Source: JAICSD01 sp963836665
GTDB lineage: Bacteria; Acidobacteriota; Vicinamibacteria; Vicinamibacterales; 2-12-FULL-66-21
Length of the DNA: 64,000 nt
NCBI GenBank assembly: GCA_963836665.1
Contig: CAWIKL010000001.1
Location: 3,286,001-3,350,000, forward strand
Reading direction: 5' to 3'
The notes beneath the pieces were generated by a model. It was not told the DNA's origin. It made no database searches and saw only the letters and a list, made by a program, of their open reading frames with translations. Position 1 is the stretch's first letter; each line of letters opens with the position of its first letter. Positions 38,113 through 46,541 of the stretch are shown here, one piece after another. The translations under genes and the position numbers were made by a program.

Positions 38113-39837
38113 ATGCGAATCTCGAACCTCGTCGCGGTGGCGCTGCTGCTCGGCTCTGCCGCGTGCAGCAAGAACGAATCGCCGAGCCCAGCGACGACGG
38201 CCCCGGCGACCGCCACTCCGACGGCGCAGGTATCCCTGGCGCAGCTGCCGAAGCCCGATACGGCGAAGATTCTCGATCACATCAAGGCACTGTCGGCCGA
38301 TGACATGGAAGGCCGCGCGCCGGGAACCGCGGGGGAGGACAAGGCGGTCGCCTACATCGAGTCCCAGTTCAAGGCGATCGGGCTTCAGCCCGGCAACCGC
38401 GACGGCAGCTACGTCCAGAAAGTCCCGCTTGTTGGCATCACCGGGACCGACCGGCAGCCGCTGACGTTCACGAAGGGCTCACAGCGCGTCGAGGTGAAGT
38501 GGAAAGACGACGTGGTGGCGTGGTCGAAGCACATGGCGCCGCTCGTCTCCGTCGAGGATTCCGACGTGATCTTCGCCGGCTATGGCGTCGAAGCGCCGGA
38601 GTACAGCTGGAACGACTTCAAGGACGTCGACGTGAAAGGCAAGACGATCGTTGTCCTGGTCAACGATCCGCAGATTCCCGATCCATCGAATCCGGCGCAA
38701 CTCGATCCGAAGATGTTCAACGGCAAGGCGATGACCTACTACGGCCGCTGGACCTACAAGTTCGAAGAAGGGGCGCGCAAGGGGGCCGCGGCCGTGCTGA
38801 TCGTGCACGACACGGCCACCGCGGGCTATGGCTTCAACGTCGTGCAGGGAAACCTCGGCGAGAAGTTCAGCCTCGCGGCCCCTGACAAGAATATGAGCCG
38901 GGCGGCAGTCGAAGGCTGGATCTCGGCGGATGCGGCCAGACAGCTGTTCGCGCTGTGCGGCCAGGACTTCGACGCCCTGAAGAAGCGGGCCCTGGCGCGC
39001 GAGTTCATGCCGGTGCCGCTCGGTGTGAAGGCCTCGATCGCCATCGCCAACACGACGCGCACCATTGACTCGCGCAACGTCGCGGCGAAGCTCGAGGGCA
39101 GCGATCCCGTCCTGAAGGACCAGTTCGTCGTCTACTCGGCGCACTGGGATCACCTTGGCGTCGGCGAACCCGTGAAAGGGGACAGGATTTACAACGGCGC
39201 GATCGACAATGCCTCCGGCGTCAGTACCGTCCTCGAGATCGCCCGCGCACTGAAGCAAGCGCCGCCGGCGAAGCGCTCGTTCCTGTTCCTGATGGTCACC
39301 GCCGAGGAGCAGGGGCTGCTCGGCTCCGAGTTCTACTCGTTGAACCCGCTCTATCCTCTGGCGAAGACCGCAGCGAACATCAACATCGACGAGATCAATC
39401 CGTGGGGCCGCACGAAACAGCTCGCCGTCGTCGGCCTCGGCGCATCAGAACTCGACGACTACCTCCGCGCCGCGGCCGGCGAGCAGGGGCGCACACTGCT
39501 GGCCGATCCGGATTCCGAGAAGGGGTTCTACTACCGTTCGGATCACTTCAACTTCGCCAAGCAGGGCGTCCCGGCCCTCGATCCGAGCATGCATCCCGGC
39601 GTGAACTTCGTCGACAAACCCGCCGAGTGGGCGAAGCAGATGAAGGAAGACTGGGAAAATCACATTTATCACTCGCCGCAGGACGAGGTGCGACCGGAGT
39701 GGGACTTGAGCGGCGCTGTGGAAGACGCGCAGTTGCTGATGGCGGTGGGCTACCGCGTCGCCAACGCGGCCAAGCTGCCGGCGTGGGCGCCGGGCAACGA
39801 GTTCAAGGCGAAACGCGACGCAATGATGGGACAATAG
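38113..39837 (+). CDS. M28 family zinc aminopeptidase lipoprotein
   Basis: A 574-residue M28 peptidase with a lipoprotein signal: LLLGSAACSKN puts the lipidated cysteine at position 18. A PA domain (about residues 130-290) precedes the peptidase core. Zinc-site motifs are SAHWDHLGVG, YNGAIDNASGVSTVLEIA and MVTAEEQGLLGSE, followed by YRSDHFNFAKQGVPAL. It should release N-terminal residues from peptides at the cell envelope. The window's other M28 protein (8665-10827) has a PSMA-like dimerisation domain; this one does not. The bacilliredoxin gene follows within 4 bases. Confidence 0.92.
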   Translation: MRISNLVAVALLLGSAACSKNESPSPATTAPATATPTAQVSLAQLPKPDTAKILDHIKALSADDMEGRAPGTAGEDKAVAYIESQFKAIGLQPGNRDGSYVQKVPLVGITGTDRQPLTFTKGSQRVEVKWKDDVVAWSKHMAPLVSVEDSDVIFAGYGVEAPEYSWNDFKDVDVKGKTIVVLVNDPQIPDPSNPAQLDPKMFNGKAMTYYGRWTYKFEEGARKGAAAVLIVHDTATAGYGFNVVQGNLGEKFSLAAPDKNMSRAAVEGWISADAARQLFALCGQDFDALKKRALAREFMPVPLGVKASIAIANTTRTIDSRNVAAKLEGSDPVLKDQFVVYSAHWDHLGVGEPVKGDRIYNGAIDNASGVSTVLEIARALKQAPPAKRSFLFLMVTAEEQGLLGSEFYSLNPLYPLAKTAANINIDEINPWGRTKQLAVVGLGASELDDYLRAAAGEQGRTLLADPDSEKGFYYRSDHFNFAKQGVPALDPSMHPGVNFVDKPAEWAKQMKEDWENHIYHSPQDEVRPEWDLSGAVEDAQLLMAVGYRVANAAKLPAWAPGNEFKAKRDAMMGQ

Positions 39838-39840
39838 GTA

Positions 39841-40272
39841 ATGCCTTACCCAGAGATGCTGATTGCCCCAATGCGCGGCGAGATGATCGCCATGGGGGCG
39901 AAGGAACTGAAGACCGCGGCCGCTGTCGATGAAGCGGTGACGCGCACGCGCGGGACCCTGATGATCGTCGTGAACTCCGTTTGCGGCTGCGCCGCCGGCA
40001 AGGCGCGTCCGGGACTCGCCCTGGCACTCAAGCACAATCCACGCCCGGACGCCGTGGCAACGGTATTCGCCGGCGCCGACGTCGAGGCGACCGATCGCGC
40101 ACGCGGCTATTTCAGCGGGTACGCACCGTCTTCACCGTCGATCGGCATCCTGCGGGACGGCAAACTCGTTTACATGCTGGAGCGCCGCGACATTGAGACG
40201 CGATCGGCAGAAATGATCGCCGACGAACTGATTCGTGCCTTCGACGAGGTGTGCCCCGCCGGGATCGCGTAA
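39841..40272 (+). CDS. BrxA/BrxB family bacilliredoxin
   Basis: A 143-residue thioredoxin-fold protein of the YphP/YqiW (BrxA/BrxB) family, which removes bacillithiol from S-bacillithiolated proteins. The CGC active site is C48-G-C50 in VNSVCGCAAGKARPG, and FAGADVEATDRARGYF and SPSIGILRDGKLVYMLERRDIE are family blocks. Bacillithiol genes (bshA/B/C) are not in the window. It starts 4 bases after the M28 lipoprotein stop and may be expressed from the same mRNA. Confidence 0.9.
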   Translation: MPYPEMLIAPMRGEMIAMGAKELKTAAAVDEAVTRTRGTLMIVVNSVCGCAAGKARPGLALALKHNPRPDAVATVFAGADVEATDRARGYFSGYAPSSPSIGILRDGKLVYMLERRDIETRSAEMIADELIRAFDEVCPAGIA

Positions 40273-40413
40273 CGGTGATCAGGTGTTCCATCCTGGAATG
40301 CGCACACCAGACCGCGCACCTCCGCACAGCGCCTAAGTCATAGAGTCATATCGAATTCGTCTGTGTACTTCCGCAGGCATTAGGGTTGCTGACTCCACCG
40401 CCGGAGGTCCCTG

Positions 40414-42453
40414 ATGAAGCGGTACACCCTGGCGGCCGTGGCGGCGCTCCTGATTTTCGTTCCCTGGCATCGAACGGTGCGGGCGGACGCTCCGCAGTAC
40501 ACGGTCCAGGATCTGGGCTCGTTCGGCGGCGTCGTTCCCGTCATCGTCGGCATCAACGCCGCCGGCCAGGTGGTCGGCAACGTGACGACCGCAGGCTCGA
40601 TGGCGGTCCTCTACACGGACGGCGCCGGCTGGCACTCGTTGCCAGGGCTCGACACCGGATTCAGCGTCGCCACGGGCATCAACGCCTCCGGCGATGTGGT
40701 CGGGTACCACTTCGGCGCCGGCGTGGGGTATCGGGCCTTCCGCTATCGCAACGGCGCCGTCGAAGACATCGCGCCGCTCCCAGGCGGACACGTGACGGTC
40801 GGCAACGCCATCAACGACGCGGGCGACGTCACCGGCTACGCTGATACGGCCGACGGCATCCTCGTAGCCTTCGTCGCTGCCGGCCTCGTCCCGACGGCAC
40901 TGCCGACTCTCAATGGCGACATGGCCATCGGGTGCGGGATCAACGCCAATGGCCAGGTCGCCGGCGTCGCCGACACGCCATCTGGGGCGCAGCACGGCAT
41001 CCGCATCGATCCGGGCGCGACCTCGCCGATCGAAATCCAGAGCCCAGACGGCGACTCGCTGATGGTCAACGCCTGCGCCATCGACGCGGCCGGACACGTC
41101 GGCGGCCAGCTGGAGCGCACCTCAGGCGATCTGCACGCATTCCGCTTCACGGATGGTAGCGGCGTCATCGACCTCGACACCTTCGGGTCCTCGAGCAGCA
41201 ACATCGAGTCCATCGCCGCGGGCGTCAGCGCGGGGTGGTACACGCTGGCCATGGGCGGCACGCACGCCTTCGCGCATCGTGACGCCGACGGCTCGTTCGA
41301 CCTCAACACCCGCATCAACGATCCCGGCTGGGTGCTCGCTACGGCGAAGGCGATCAACGAAAGCGGCGTGATTGCTGGCGAAGGCCTTCACAACAACGTC
41401 GCCGCCGTCTACCGCCTGACGCCGCAGCAGGCGACGGACTCCACGGCGCCGGTCATCAACAGCGTCACCGCGAACCCGTCGTCGATCTTCCCGCCGAGCG
41501 GACAGACCGTCCCGGTCTCGCTCACGGTAAACGCCACGGATGACTCCGGCCAGACACCGGTTTGCTCGATCTCCAGCGTCGCGCCGTCAAACGGTGCCAG
41601 CGTCACCGGCCCGCTCACCGGCACGGTGGTCGCGGTCAGCGGGACGACGTACACGTTCAACGTGACCTGCGTGGATGCGGCGCAGAACACGAGCGCGCCG
41701 GCGGCGGCCACCGTCGTCGTCATCAAGGACACGACGCCGCCTGTCATCGCGTCAGTGTCGGCGACGCCGAACCACCTCTGGCCGCCGGACGGCCGGCTGG
41801 TCCCGGTCGCTGTCTCGGTCTCGGCGAGCGACGACGTCGACGCGGTTCCGGTCTGCGCGCTGAGCAACGTCGGCGGCGGAGTGCTGTCCGACGATGTGTC
41901 GATCGCGCCGCCGCTCGGGGCCACGCTGCGCGCGACCGGCGGACGCACCTACTCGCTGACGGTCGCCTGCTCCGACAAGGCCGGCAATAGCAGTTCGAAG
42001 ACGACCATGGTGACCGTGCCGCCCGACGTCACGGCACCGACGATCACGGCGCTCTCCGCGACACCTGGAGCAATCTGGCCGGCGAACAACAAGTTCGTGG
42101 CCGTGACGATCGGCGTGTCGGCGACCGACGACGTCGACGCGTCGCCGGTGTGCAAGATGACGAGCGTAACCGGCGGCCCCGCCTCCGACATCGTCGTCAC
42201 CGGCCCGTTCGGCGCGAACGTGCGAGCGGCGAGGAACGTCGACGGCTCCGTACGCACCTACACGTTCGACGTCTCGTGCGCCGACAGCGCCGGCAACACT
42301 TCGCTGGCGGCAGTGAGCGTCGCCGTCGGCAAGGACTCGCAGGCGAGGGTCTATCACTATGACCGCAGGCTGCGCCGCTTCCTCGAGGGGCTGCGGGAAG
42401 CGCACGGGCACGATCGCGACCACGACCACGATCGCGACCACGATCGGCGATAG
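40414..42453 (+). CDS. Secreted HAF-repeat protein with Ig-like domains
   Basis: A 679-residue secreted protein. A signal peptide (KRYTLAAVAALLIFV) is followed by HAF-type repeats to about residue 340, each with a G-I-N-x-x-G-x-V-V/A-G core (VGINAAGQVVGNV, TGINASGDVVGYH, NAINDAGDVTGYA, CGINANGQVAGVA). Three Ig/HYR-like domains follow (about 345-650), each starting TAPVINSVTANPSSIFPP or similar. The C-terminus is a basic/acidic tail, HGHDRDHDHDRDHDRR, encoded by an 18-base direct repeat (42409-42426, 42427-42444). GGAGG at 40403-40407 supports ATG 40414. No enzyme is seen; it is probably a surface or adhesion protein. Confidence 0.82.
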   Translation: MKRYTLAAVAALLIFVPWHRTVRADAPQYTVQDLGSFGGVVPVIVGINAAGQVVGNVTTAGSMAVLYTDGAGWHSLPGLDTGFSVATGINASGDVVGYHFGAGVGYRAFRYRNGAVEDIAPLPGGHVTVGNAINDAGDVTGYADTADGILVAFVAAGLVPTALPTLNGDMAIGCGINANGQVAGVADTPSGAQHGIRIDPGATSPIEIQSPDGDSLMVNACAIDAAGHVGGQLERTSGDLHAFRFTDGSGVIDLDTFGSSSSNIESIAAGVSAGWYTLAMGGTHAFAHRDADGSFDLNTRINDPGWVLATAKAINESGVIAGEGLHNNVAAVYRLTPQQATDSTAPVINSVTANPSSIFPPSGQTVPVSLTVNATDDSGQTPVCSISSVAPSNGASVTGPLTGTVVAVSGTTYTFNVTCVDAAQNTSAPAAATVVVIKDTTPPVIASVSATPNHLWPPDGRLVPVAVSVSASDDVDAVPVCALSNVGGGVLSDDVSIAPPLGATLRATGGRTYSLTVACSDKAGNSSSKTTMVTVPPDVTAPTITALSATPGAIWPANNKFVAVTIGVSATDDVDASPVCKMTSVTGGPASDIVVTGPFGANVRAARNVDGSVRTYTFDVSCADSAGNTSLAAVSVAVGKDSQARVYHYDRRLRRFLEGLREAHGHDRDHDHDRDHDRR

Positions 42454-42470
42454 CAACCGGTCGGAGTACT

Positions 42471-42533
42471 GAAGAGGACGAAGACAAAGCGGACGTCAAT
42501 ACGACGCACCCGTCTCCTGTCTCCGTCCTCTTC
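42471..42533. terminator. Long inverted repeat between convergent genes, probable bidirectional terminator
   Basis: Arms of 15 bases (42471-42485, GAAGAGGACGAAGAC; 42519-42533, GTCTCCGTCCTCTTC) match at 14 of 15 positions, with a 33-base loop. It is the only structure in the 90-base gap between the convergent HAF-protein and speA genes. There is no T-run, so it is not a classical intrinsic terminator; a terminating or mRNA-stabilising role is an inference. Confidence 0.5.
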
Positions 42534-42543
42534 GTATGTTCGA

Positions 42544-44508
42544 TCAGCTGTCGCGCGGTTCTTCGAGGTAGGTGTAGCCGTGCAGGCCGTCTTCGTAGAA
42601 CTGGAGGAGGCGGCCCGACTCTTCGTAGGTGACGCGCCCTTCGCGGACCGCGAGCTCGACATCGTGGCGCAGCTTGCGGACGAGCGTTTCAGCGTCGAAC
42701 TCTACATAGTCGAGCACTTCGCGGACGGTATCCCCTTTGATCACCGCGTCGAGGACGACATTGCCCTGGTCGTCGAGGCTGACGTGCACGGCGTGCGTGT
42801 CGCCGAACAGGTTGTGCAGGTCGCCGAGGATCTCCTGGTAGGCGCCAACGAGAAAGACGCCGAGGTAGTAGGGCTCGCCGTTCACCGTGTGCAGCGGCAG
42901 CGTCTTCTTCACGTCGCGGCGGTCGATGAATGAGTCGATCTTGCCGTCGGAGTCACAGGTGATGTCGCCGAGCACGCCGTGGTGGCTCGGGGCGCGATTG
43001 AGGTTGTGAATCGGCATCACCGGGAAGAGCTGCTTGATCGCCCAGCTGTCGGGGATTGACTGGAACAGCGAGAAGTTGCAGAAATACGTGTCGGCCATCG
43101 CATCGTCGAGGGCCTGCAGGTCCTCGGGAACCTCGTCCATCGTCGCGACGAGTTTTCTCAACTTCACCAGGATGGCCCAGTAAAGGTTTTCGGCCTGGCA
43201 ACGCTGGTCGAGGGGCAAGTAGCCGCCCGTAAACAGGTTCATCGCCATGTCGAGCGCCTGCTGGGCGTCGTGGTAGCTCTCGAGTGCGTTCCTGCCTGAC
43301 AGGCTCTGGTAGGTCTCGAGCAGGTCGATGACCGGCTGCTCCGCTTCGTCGGGCGAGATCGATTCGGGAATCTTCTCTTCGCCGAACGCCGACACGCCCA
43401 AAACGTTGAAGATCAATACGCTGTGATAGGCGACGATGGCACGTCCGCTCTCCGAGACGATGGTCGGGTGCTTGACGCCGGCGTCGTCGCACACGGTTTG
43501 CACGTGGTAGACGACGTCGTTGGCGTACTCCTCGAGCGTGTAGTTGACGCTCGACTCGAAGTTGGTCTGCGAGCCGTCGTAATCGACGCCGAGCCCGCCG
43601 CCGACATCGATGTACTCGAGGCCGGCCCCGGCCTTGAATAGCTCCGTGTAGATCCGCGCCGCCTCGTTGAGCGCTGCCTTGACGATGCGGATGTTGGGGA
43701 TCTGACTGCCGAGATGGAAGTGCAGGAGCTTGAAGCAGTCCTGCATTCCGTGCTTCTTGAGCTCATCGAGGCCGCGCAGGACTTCGGCGACAGTCAGGCC
43801 GAACTTGGATCGGTAACCGCCAGAGCCCTGCCAGCGGCCGCTGCCGCGGGCCGCGAGCTTGACGCGGATCCCGATCTGCGGCCGGACCCCGACCCGCTCG
43901 GCGTATTTCAGGATGAGCAGCAGCTCGGTGTACTTCTCGACGACGGGAATGATGTTGCGTCCGATCTTCTGGGCGAGCATCGCCATCTCGATGTACTCGG
44001 CATCCTTGAAGCCGTTGCAGATGATCGGCGTGTCGTTGTGGGCCTGGGCCATCACTGCCAGGAGCTCGGGCTTGGAGCCGGCCTCGAGGCCAAACCCGTA
44101 CTCACGGCCGAAATCGAGCACTTCTTCGACGACCTGGCGCTGCTGGTTCACCTTGATCGGGTAGACGCAGACGTATCGCCCCTCGTACTGGTGCTGGTTG
44201 ATGGCCGTCTTGAAGGCGTTGTGGATGTCGCCGAGGCGGTGGCGGAGGATGTCGCGGAACCGGATCAGCACCGGCAACCCAATGCCGCGGAGCTGCAGGT
44301 GATCGGTGAGCTGCTTCAGGTCGATCGCGCGGGCCGGGTCCTTCGTCGGGTGCACCAGGACGTGGCCGTCGTTCGAGATGGAGAAGTAGCCCTTCCCCCA
44401 GCGGTCGACTTCGTACAACTCGGTCGCGTCACTGACAGTGAAGAGCTCGCCCGCCTGCCAGGTACGAGTCCGCGATGAAGGTGTGCTCACTTTGATTCGA
44501 TGATACAC
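42544..44508 (-). CDS. speA: Biosynthetic arginine decarboxylase
   Basis: A 654-residue SpeA-type enzyme that converts arginine to agmatine for polyamine synthesis. The PLP lysine is K119 in YVCVYPIKVNQQRQV. FGLEAGSKPELLAVMAQ and FHLGSQIPNIRIVKAALNEA shape the barrel, YIDVGGGLGVDYDGSQ binds cofactor phosphate, and ADTYFCNFSLFQSIPDSWAI is the later family block. The length is normal. The start is probably GTG 44508; a second GTG lies at 44490. The A-rich stretch just upstream on the minus strand lacks a clear ribosome-binding site. Confidence 0.95.
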   Translation of the reverse strand: MYHRIKVSTPSSRTRTWQAGELFTVSDATELYEVDRWGKGYFSISNDGHVLVHPTKDPARAIDLKQLTDHLQLRGIGLPVLIRFRDILRHRLGDIHNAFKTAINQHQYEGRYVCVYPIKVNQQRQVVEEVLDFGREYGFGLEAGSKPELLAVMAQAHNDTPIICNGFKDAEYIEMAMLAQKIGRNIIPVVEKYTELLLILKYAERVGVRPQIGIRVKLAARGSGRWQGSGGYRSKFGLTVAEVLRGLDELKKHGMQDCFKLLHFHLGSQIPNIRIVKAALNEAARIYTELFKAGAGLEYIDVGGGLGVDYDGSQTNFESSVNYTLEEYANDVVYHVQTVCDDAGVKHPTIVSESGRAIVAYHSVLIFNVLGVSAFGEEKIPESISPDEAEQPVIDLLETYQSLSGRNALESYHDAQQALDMAMNLFTGGYLPLDQRCQAENLYWAILVKLRKLVATMDEVPEDLQALDDAMADTYFCNFSLFQSIPDSWAIKQLFPVMPIHNLNRAPSHHGVLGDITCDSDGKIDSFIDRRDVKKTLPLHTVNGEPYYLGVFLVGAYQEILGDLHNLFGDTHAVHVSLDDQGNVVLDAVIKGDTVREVLDYVEFDAETLVRKLRHDVELAVREGRVTYEESGRLLQFYEDGLHGYTYLEEPRDS

Positions 44509-44667
44509 ACATTTTTTTTAGTTGTACCCCCGTGAATGACCCGGCCGAGTGGCCGAATCGTAATCGGAGGTCGAAAATGTAACAGGGGCAAAACGGCCGA
44601 AGGTGACGATCCGCTGGTTTCTTGAGAAATCGCCCGGGTACCCACCTTGCGATGACGTGACGCGCCG

Positions 44668-45015
44668 ATGACGTCCGTCCTCTTCGTCTCTCACGATGCG
44701 GCTCTACGTGCCGTCGCGACGCGGGTGCTGGCGCGCGCGGACTGTGACGTACGGGCGGTGGCGCACGGCGGCCATGCCCTGCTGGCGTGCGTCGAGCGCG
44801 GATCGTTCGACGTAATGGTCGTCGAGCAGGCACTACCGGAGGGCCCCGGCGCAGCGCTGGCGGCGCGTCTGCGACGACACTGCCCCGCGATGGGCGTGGT
44901 CCGGATGTGCGACGCCGGCTCGGCCGATGGCACGGGCCGAGTGGTCGTCCGACCTTTCACGGCAGACGACCTCATCGACGCGGTTCAGAGCCTGCGGCGC
45001 ACCAGCAACCGGTAG
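44668..45015 (+). CDS. Degenerate single-domain response-regulator receiver
   Basis: A 115-residue protein with receiver-domain layout: SVLFVSHDAALRAVATRVLA (first strand and helix), FDVMVVEQALPEGPG around the phosphoacceptor strand, and VVVRPFTADDLIDAVQSL at the end. The phosphoacceptor Asp is replaced by Glu (E53) and the conserved Lys by Arg (R95). D10 survives. So ordinary phosphorylation should be impossible, and Glu may mimic the active state. There is no output domain. A copy of its last 62 or so bases lies at 45671-45734. It has no sensor kinase nearby. Confidence 0.78.
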   Translation: MTSVLFVSHDAALRAVATRVLARADCDVRAVAHGGHALLACVERGSFDVMVVEQALPEGPGAALAARLRRHCPAMGVVRMCDAGSADGTGRVVVRPFTADDLIDAVQSLRRTSNR

Positions 45016-45100
45016 TGGGCCCCGCCGCCGCGCGACTGGCGGGGACAGACGTCCAACAGTGCAAGGACCCGGTACCTTTCAGGGATATTGCGGAAATTGG

Positions 45101-45661
45101 TCAGGGGCGTTCGGTCGGCGACGATAGGCCCGGCCCTGGGAGGGTCGGCGCCCTGGCATCCCCTCGGTAAATGACGGACGCGCCGTTACTGGGCAGACCT
45201 CCCGTGTCCGCGGTCGGACCGTAGGTCGAGTAGAGCGGCACACCCCAGGATCGGATCGCCGCCGTCAGCTGGCCGCGATGGTGGGCGGTGTGCGTGAAGC
45301 GCCGTGTGAGGATCCAGGCCCGCGTGCGGCGGACGTCGAAGAACGCGACCTGCTCCTCGAACCACTCGTCCAGCTGTTGTCCGAGGGCGGCGAGCCGGGC
45401 GGCCGCCGAAACGCCGTAATGCGTGATGAACGCCTCGCCTATTTCCTTCTCGGGGAGCGCCGGGCGGCCGATTTCGATCCCGAGCATCCCGGTCATCCAG
45501 TTGTGCTCGCTCTGGCACTGGTGCAGCATGTGCTCGAGCGGAGACCGCGCCCTCGGTTCGGCGCGCCACTGCAGGCGATCGTCCGGGATCTGTCCCCAGA
45601 CACCGAGCGTCTTCAGACGCTCGGTGCGGTAGGTCTCCACGAGAAAGACGTATCGAGACAT
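45101..45661 (-). CDS. DinB-family protein
   Basis: A four-helix DinB/YfiT-like protein of about 186 residues. Histidines of the usual metal site are at SPLEHMLHQCQSEH and RFTHTAHHRGQLTAAIR; the latter is the family's C-terminal signature. Members often act as metal-dependent thiol S-transferases; the specific role is unknown. ATG 45661 is chosen because AAAGGAGA precedes it by about 6-7 bases; the upstream GTG at 45667 is too close to that site. The ribosome-binding site lies at the edge of the duplicated receiver fragment. Confidence 0.85.
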   Translation of the reverse strand: MSRYVFLVETYRTERLKTLGVWGQIPDDRLQWRAEPRARSPLEHMLHQCQSEHNWMTGMLGIEIGRPALPEKEIGEAFITHYGVSAAARLAALGQQLDEWFEEQVAFFDVRRTRAWILTRRFTHTAHHRGQLTAAIRSWGVPLYSTYGPTADTGGLPSNGASVIYRGDARAPTLPGPGLSSPTERP

Positions 45662-45670
45662 CGACACTCT

Positions 45671-45734
45671 CCTTTCACGGCGGACGACCTCGCCGACGCG
45701 GTCTTATACCCTGCGGCGCATCAGGACGCGATAG
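45671..45734 (+). pseudogene. Duplicated tail of the receiver gene
   Basis: The segment matches the last 63 bases of the receiver gene (44953-45015). The first 32 positions agree at 29 places (CCTTTCACGGC...CGACGCGGT); after a diverged stretch of seven to eight bases, CTGCGGCGCA, a CAG-like part and a final TAG agree again, with one extra base in this copy. In frame it would read FTADDLADAV, then shift into LRRIRTR-stop. It lies downstream of no receiver sequence and overlaps the 3' end of the GlsB-type gene on the other strand. Most likely a relic of duplication. Confidence 0.6.
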
Positions 45735-45955
45735 AGCACCAGCAGCACGACAGCGCCGACGATAGACATCAGCCAGCCCGCGGGCTGATTCGGCCCGTAG
45801 AACCCCATCGCGCGGCCGATGAATCCGCCGAGCAGCGCACCCGCGATGCCGAGGAGCGCTGTCACGATGAAGCCCCCCGGATCTTTTCCAGGGGTCAGCA
45901 GCTTGGCGATGATCCCGACCACGAGCCCGAACACGATCCAAGACAAGATACCCAT
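45704..45955 (-). CDS. GlsB/YeaQ/YmgE-family small membrane protein
   Basis: An 83-residue protein with three hydrophobic helices: GILSWIVFGLVVGIIAKLL, GFIVTALLGIAGALLGGFIG and GWLMSIVGAVVLLVLYRVL. It is a transglycosylase-associated (YeaQ/GlsB) stress membrane protein. TPGKDPGGF between helices 1 and 2 is the family signature. AGGAGG lies 7 bases before ATG 45955, which decides against the longer frame from 46015. The last codons overlap the receiver-tail duplicate on the other strand. Confidence 0.9.
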   Translation of the reverse strand: MGILSWIVFGLVVGIIAKLLTPGKDPGGFIVTALLGIAGALLGGFIGRAMGFYGPNQPAGWLMSIVGAVVLLVLYRVLMRRRV

Positions 45956-46025
45956 GCGCGCCCTCCTTCGGCTGAGGACGCTCATTGCAAGGTGTTCACC
46001 AAGGCGGGCGGACACCTATGTCTGA

Positions 46026-46532
46026 TCAAAACAGCCGGGGCGCGACGACCCCTTCGTGAACGAGCAGCCACCGCTTCCGGTCCAGGCCGCCGCCGTAACC
46101 AGTGAGGCTGCCGTCAGATCCGATGACCCGGTGACACGGAACGACCAGCGCGACGGGATTGGCGCCGTTGGCGGCGCCGACCGCCCGGACCGCCGTGGGC
46201 TCGCCGATCCGGCGGGCCAGCTCAGCGTAAGAAATTGTGGCGCCGGAGGGGATACGCCGTAACCCGCTCCACACACGTTTCTGGAACTCGCTGCCGTTCA
46301 GCTCCACCGCGACAGTATCAATCGCCGTGCATTCACCAGCGAAATACCGCGACAACATTGCACGGACCGCGGCGATCTCGCGGCGCAGGCGCCCCTCCCC
46401 CGGATACCAGCGCTCCAGGGTCTTCTCGACGTAAGCCCCGCCGTCGCCGAAGTGCAGCAGGCAAAGGCGCTCGGCGCGTTCGGCTACGGTCAGCGGCCCG
46501 ATCGGGGTAGCGACGATGTCGATTCGAATCAT
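46026..46532 (-). CDS. ogt: Methylated-DNA--protein-cysteine methyltransferase
   Basis: A 168-residue DNA repair methyltransferase that takes O6-alkyl groups from guanine onto its own cysteine. The acceptor is C133 in ALVVPCHRVIGSDG. SEFQKRVWSGLRRIPSGATISY is the helix-turn-helix entry, and SLTGYGGGLDRKRWLL ends the domain. It starts 9 bases after the pbpC stop and reads in the same direction, so it may be the last gene of that run. alkB, another alkylation repair gene, is elsewhere in the window. Confidence 0.94.
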   Translation of the reverse strand: MIRIDIVATPIGPLTVAERAERLCLLHFGDGGAYVEKTLERWYPGEGRLRREIAAVRAMLSRYFAGECTAIDTVAVELNGSEFQKRVWSGLRRIPSGATISYAELARRIGEPTAVRAVGAANGANPVALVVPCHRVIGSDGSLTGYGGGLDRKRWLLVHEGVVAPRLF

Positions 46533-46541
46533 GAGGAGCGG

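Noticed and set aside
44509..44667. Riboswitch or small RNA between speA and the receiver gene
   Set aside because: I could not find a conserved fold or a match to a known class; only short, unconvincing stems and an A/T run.
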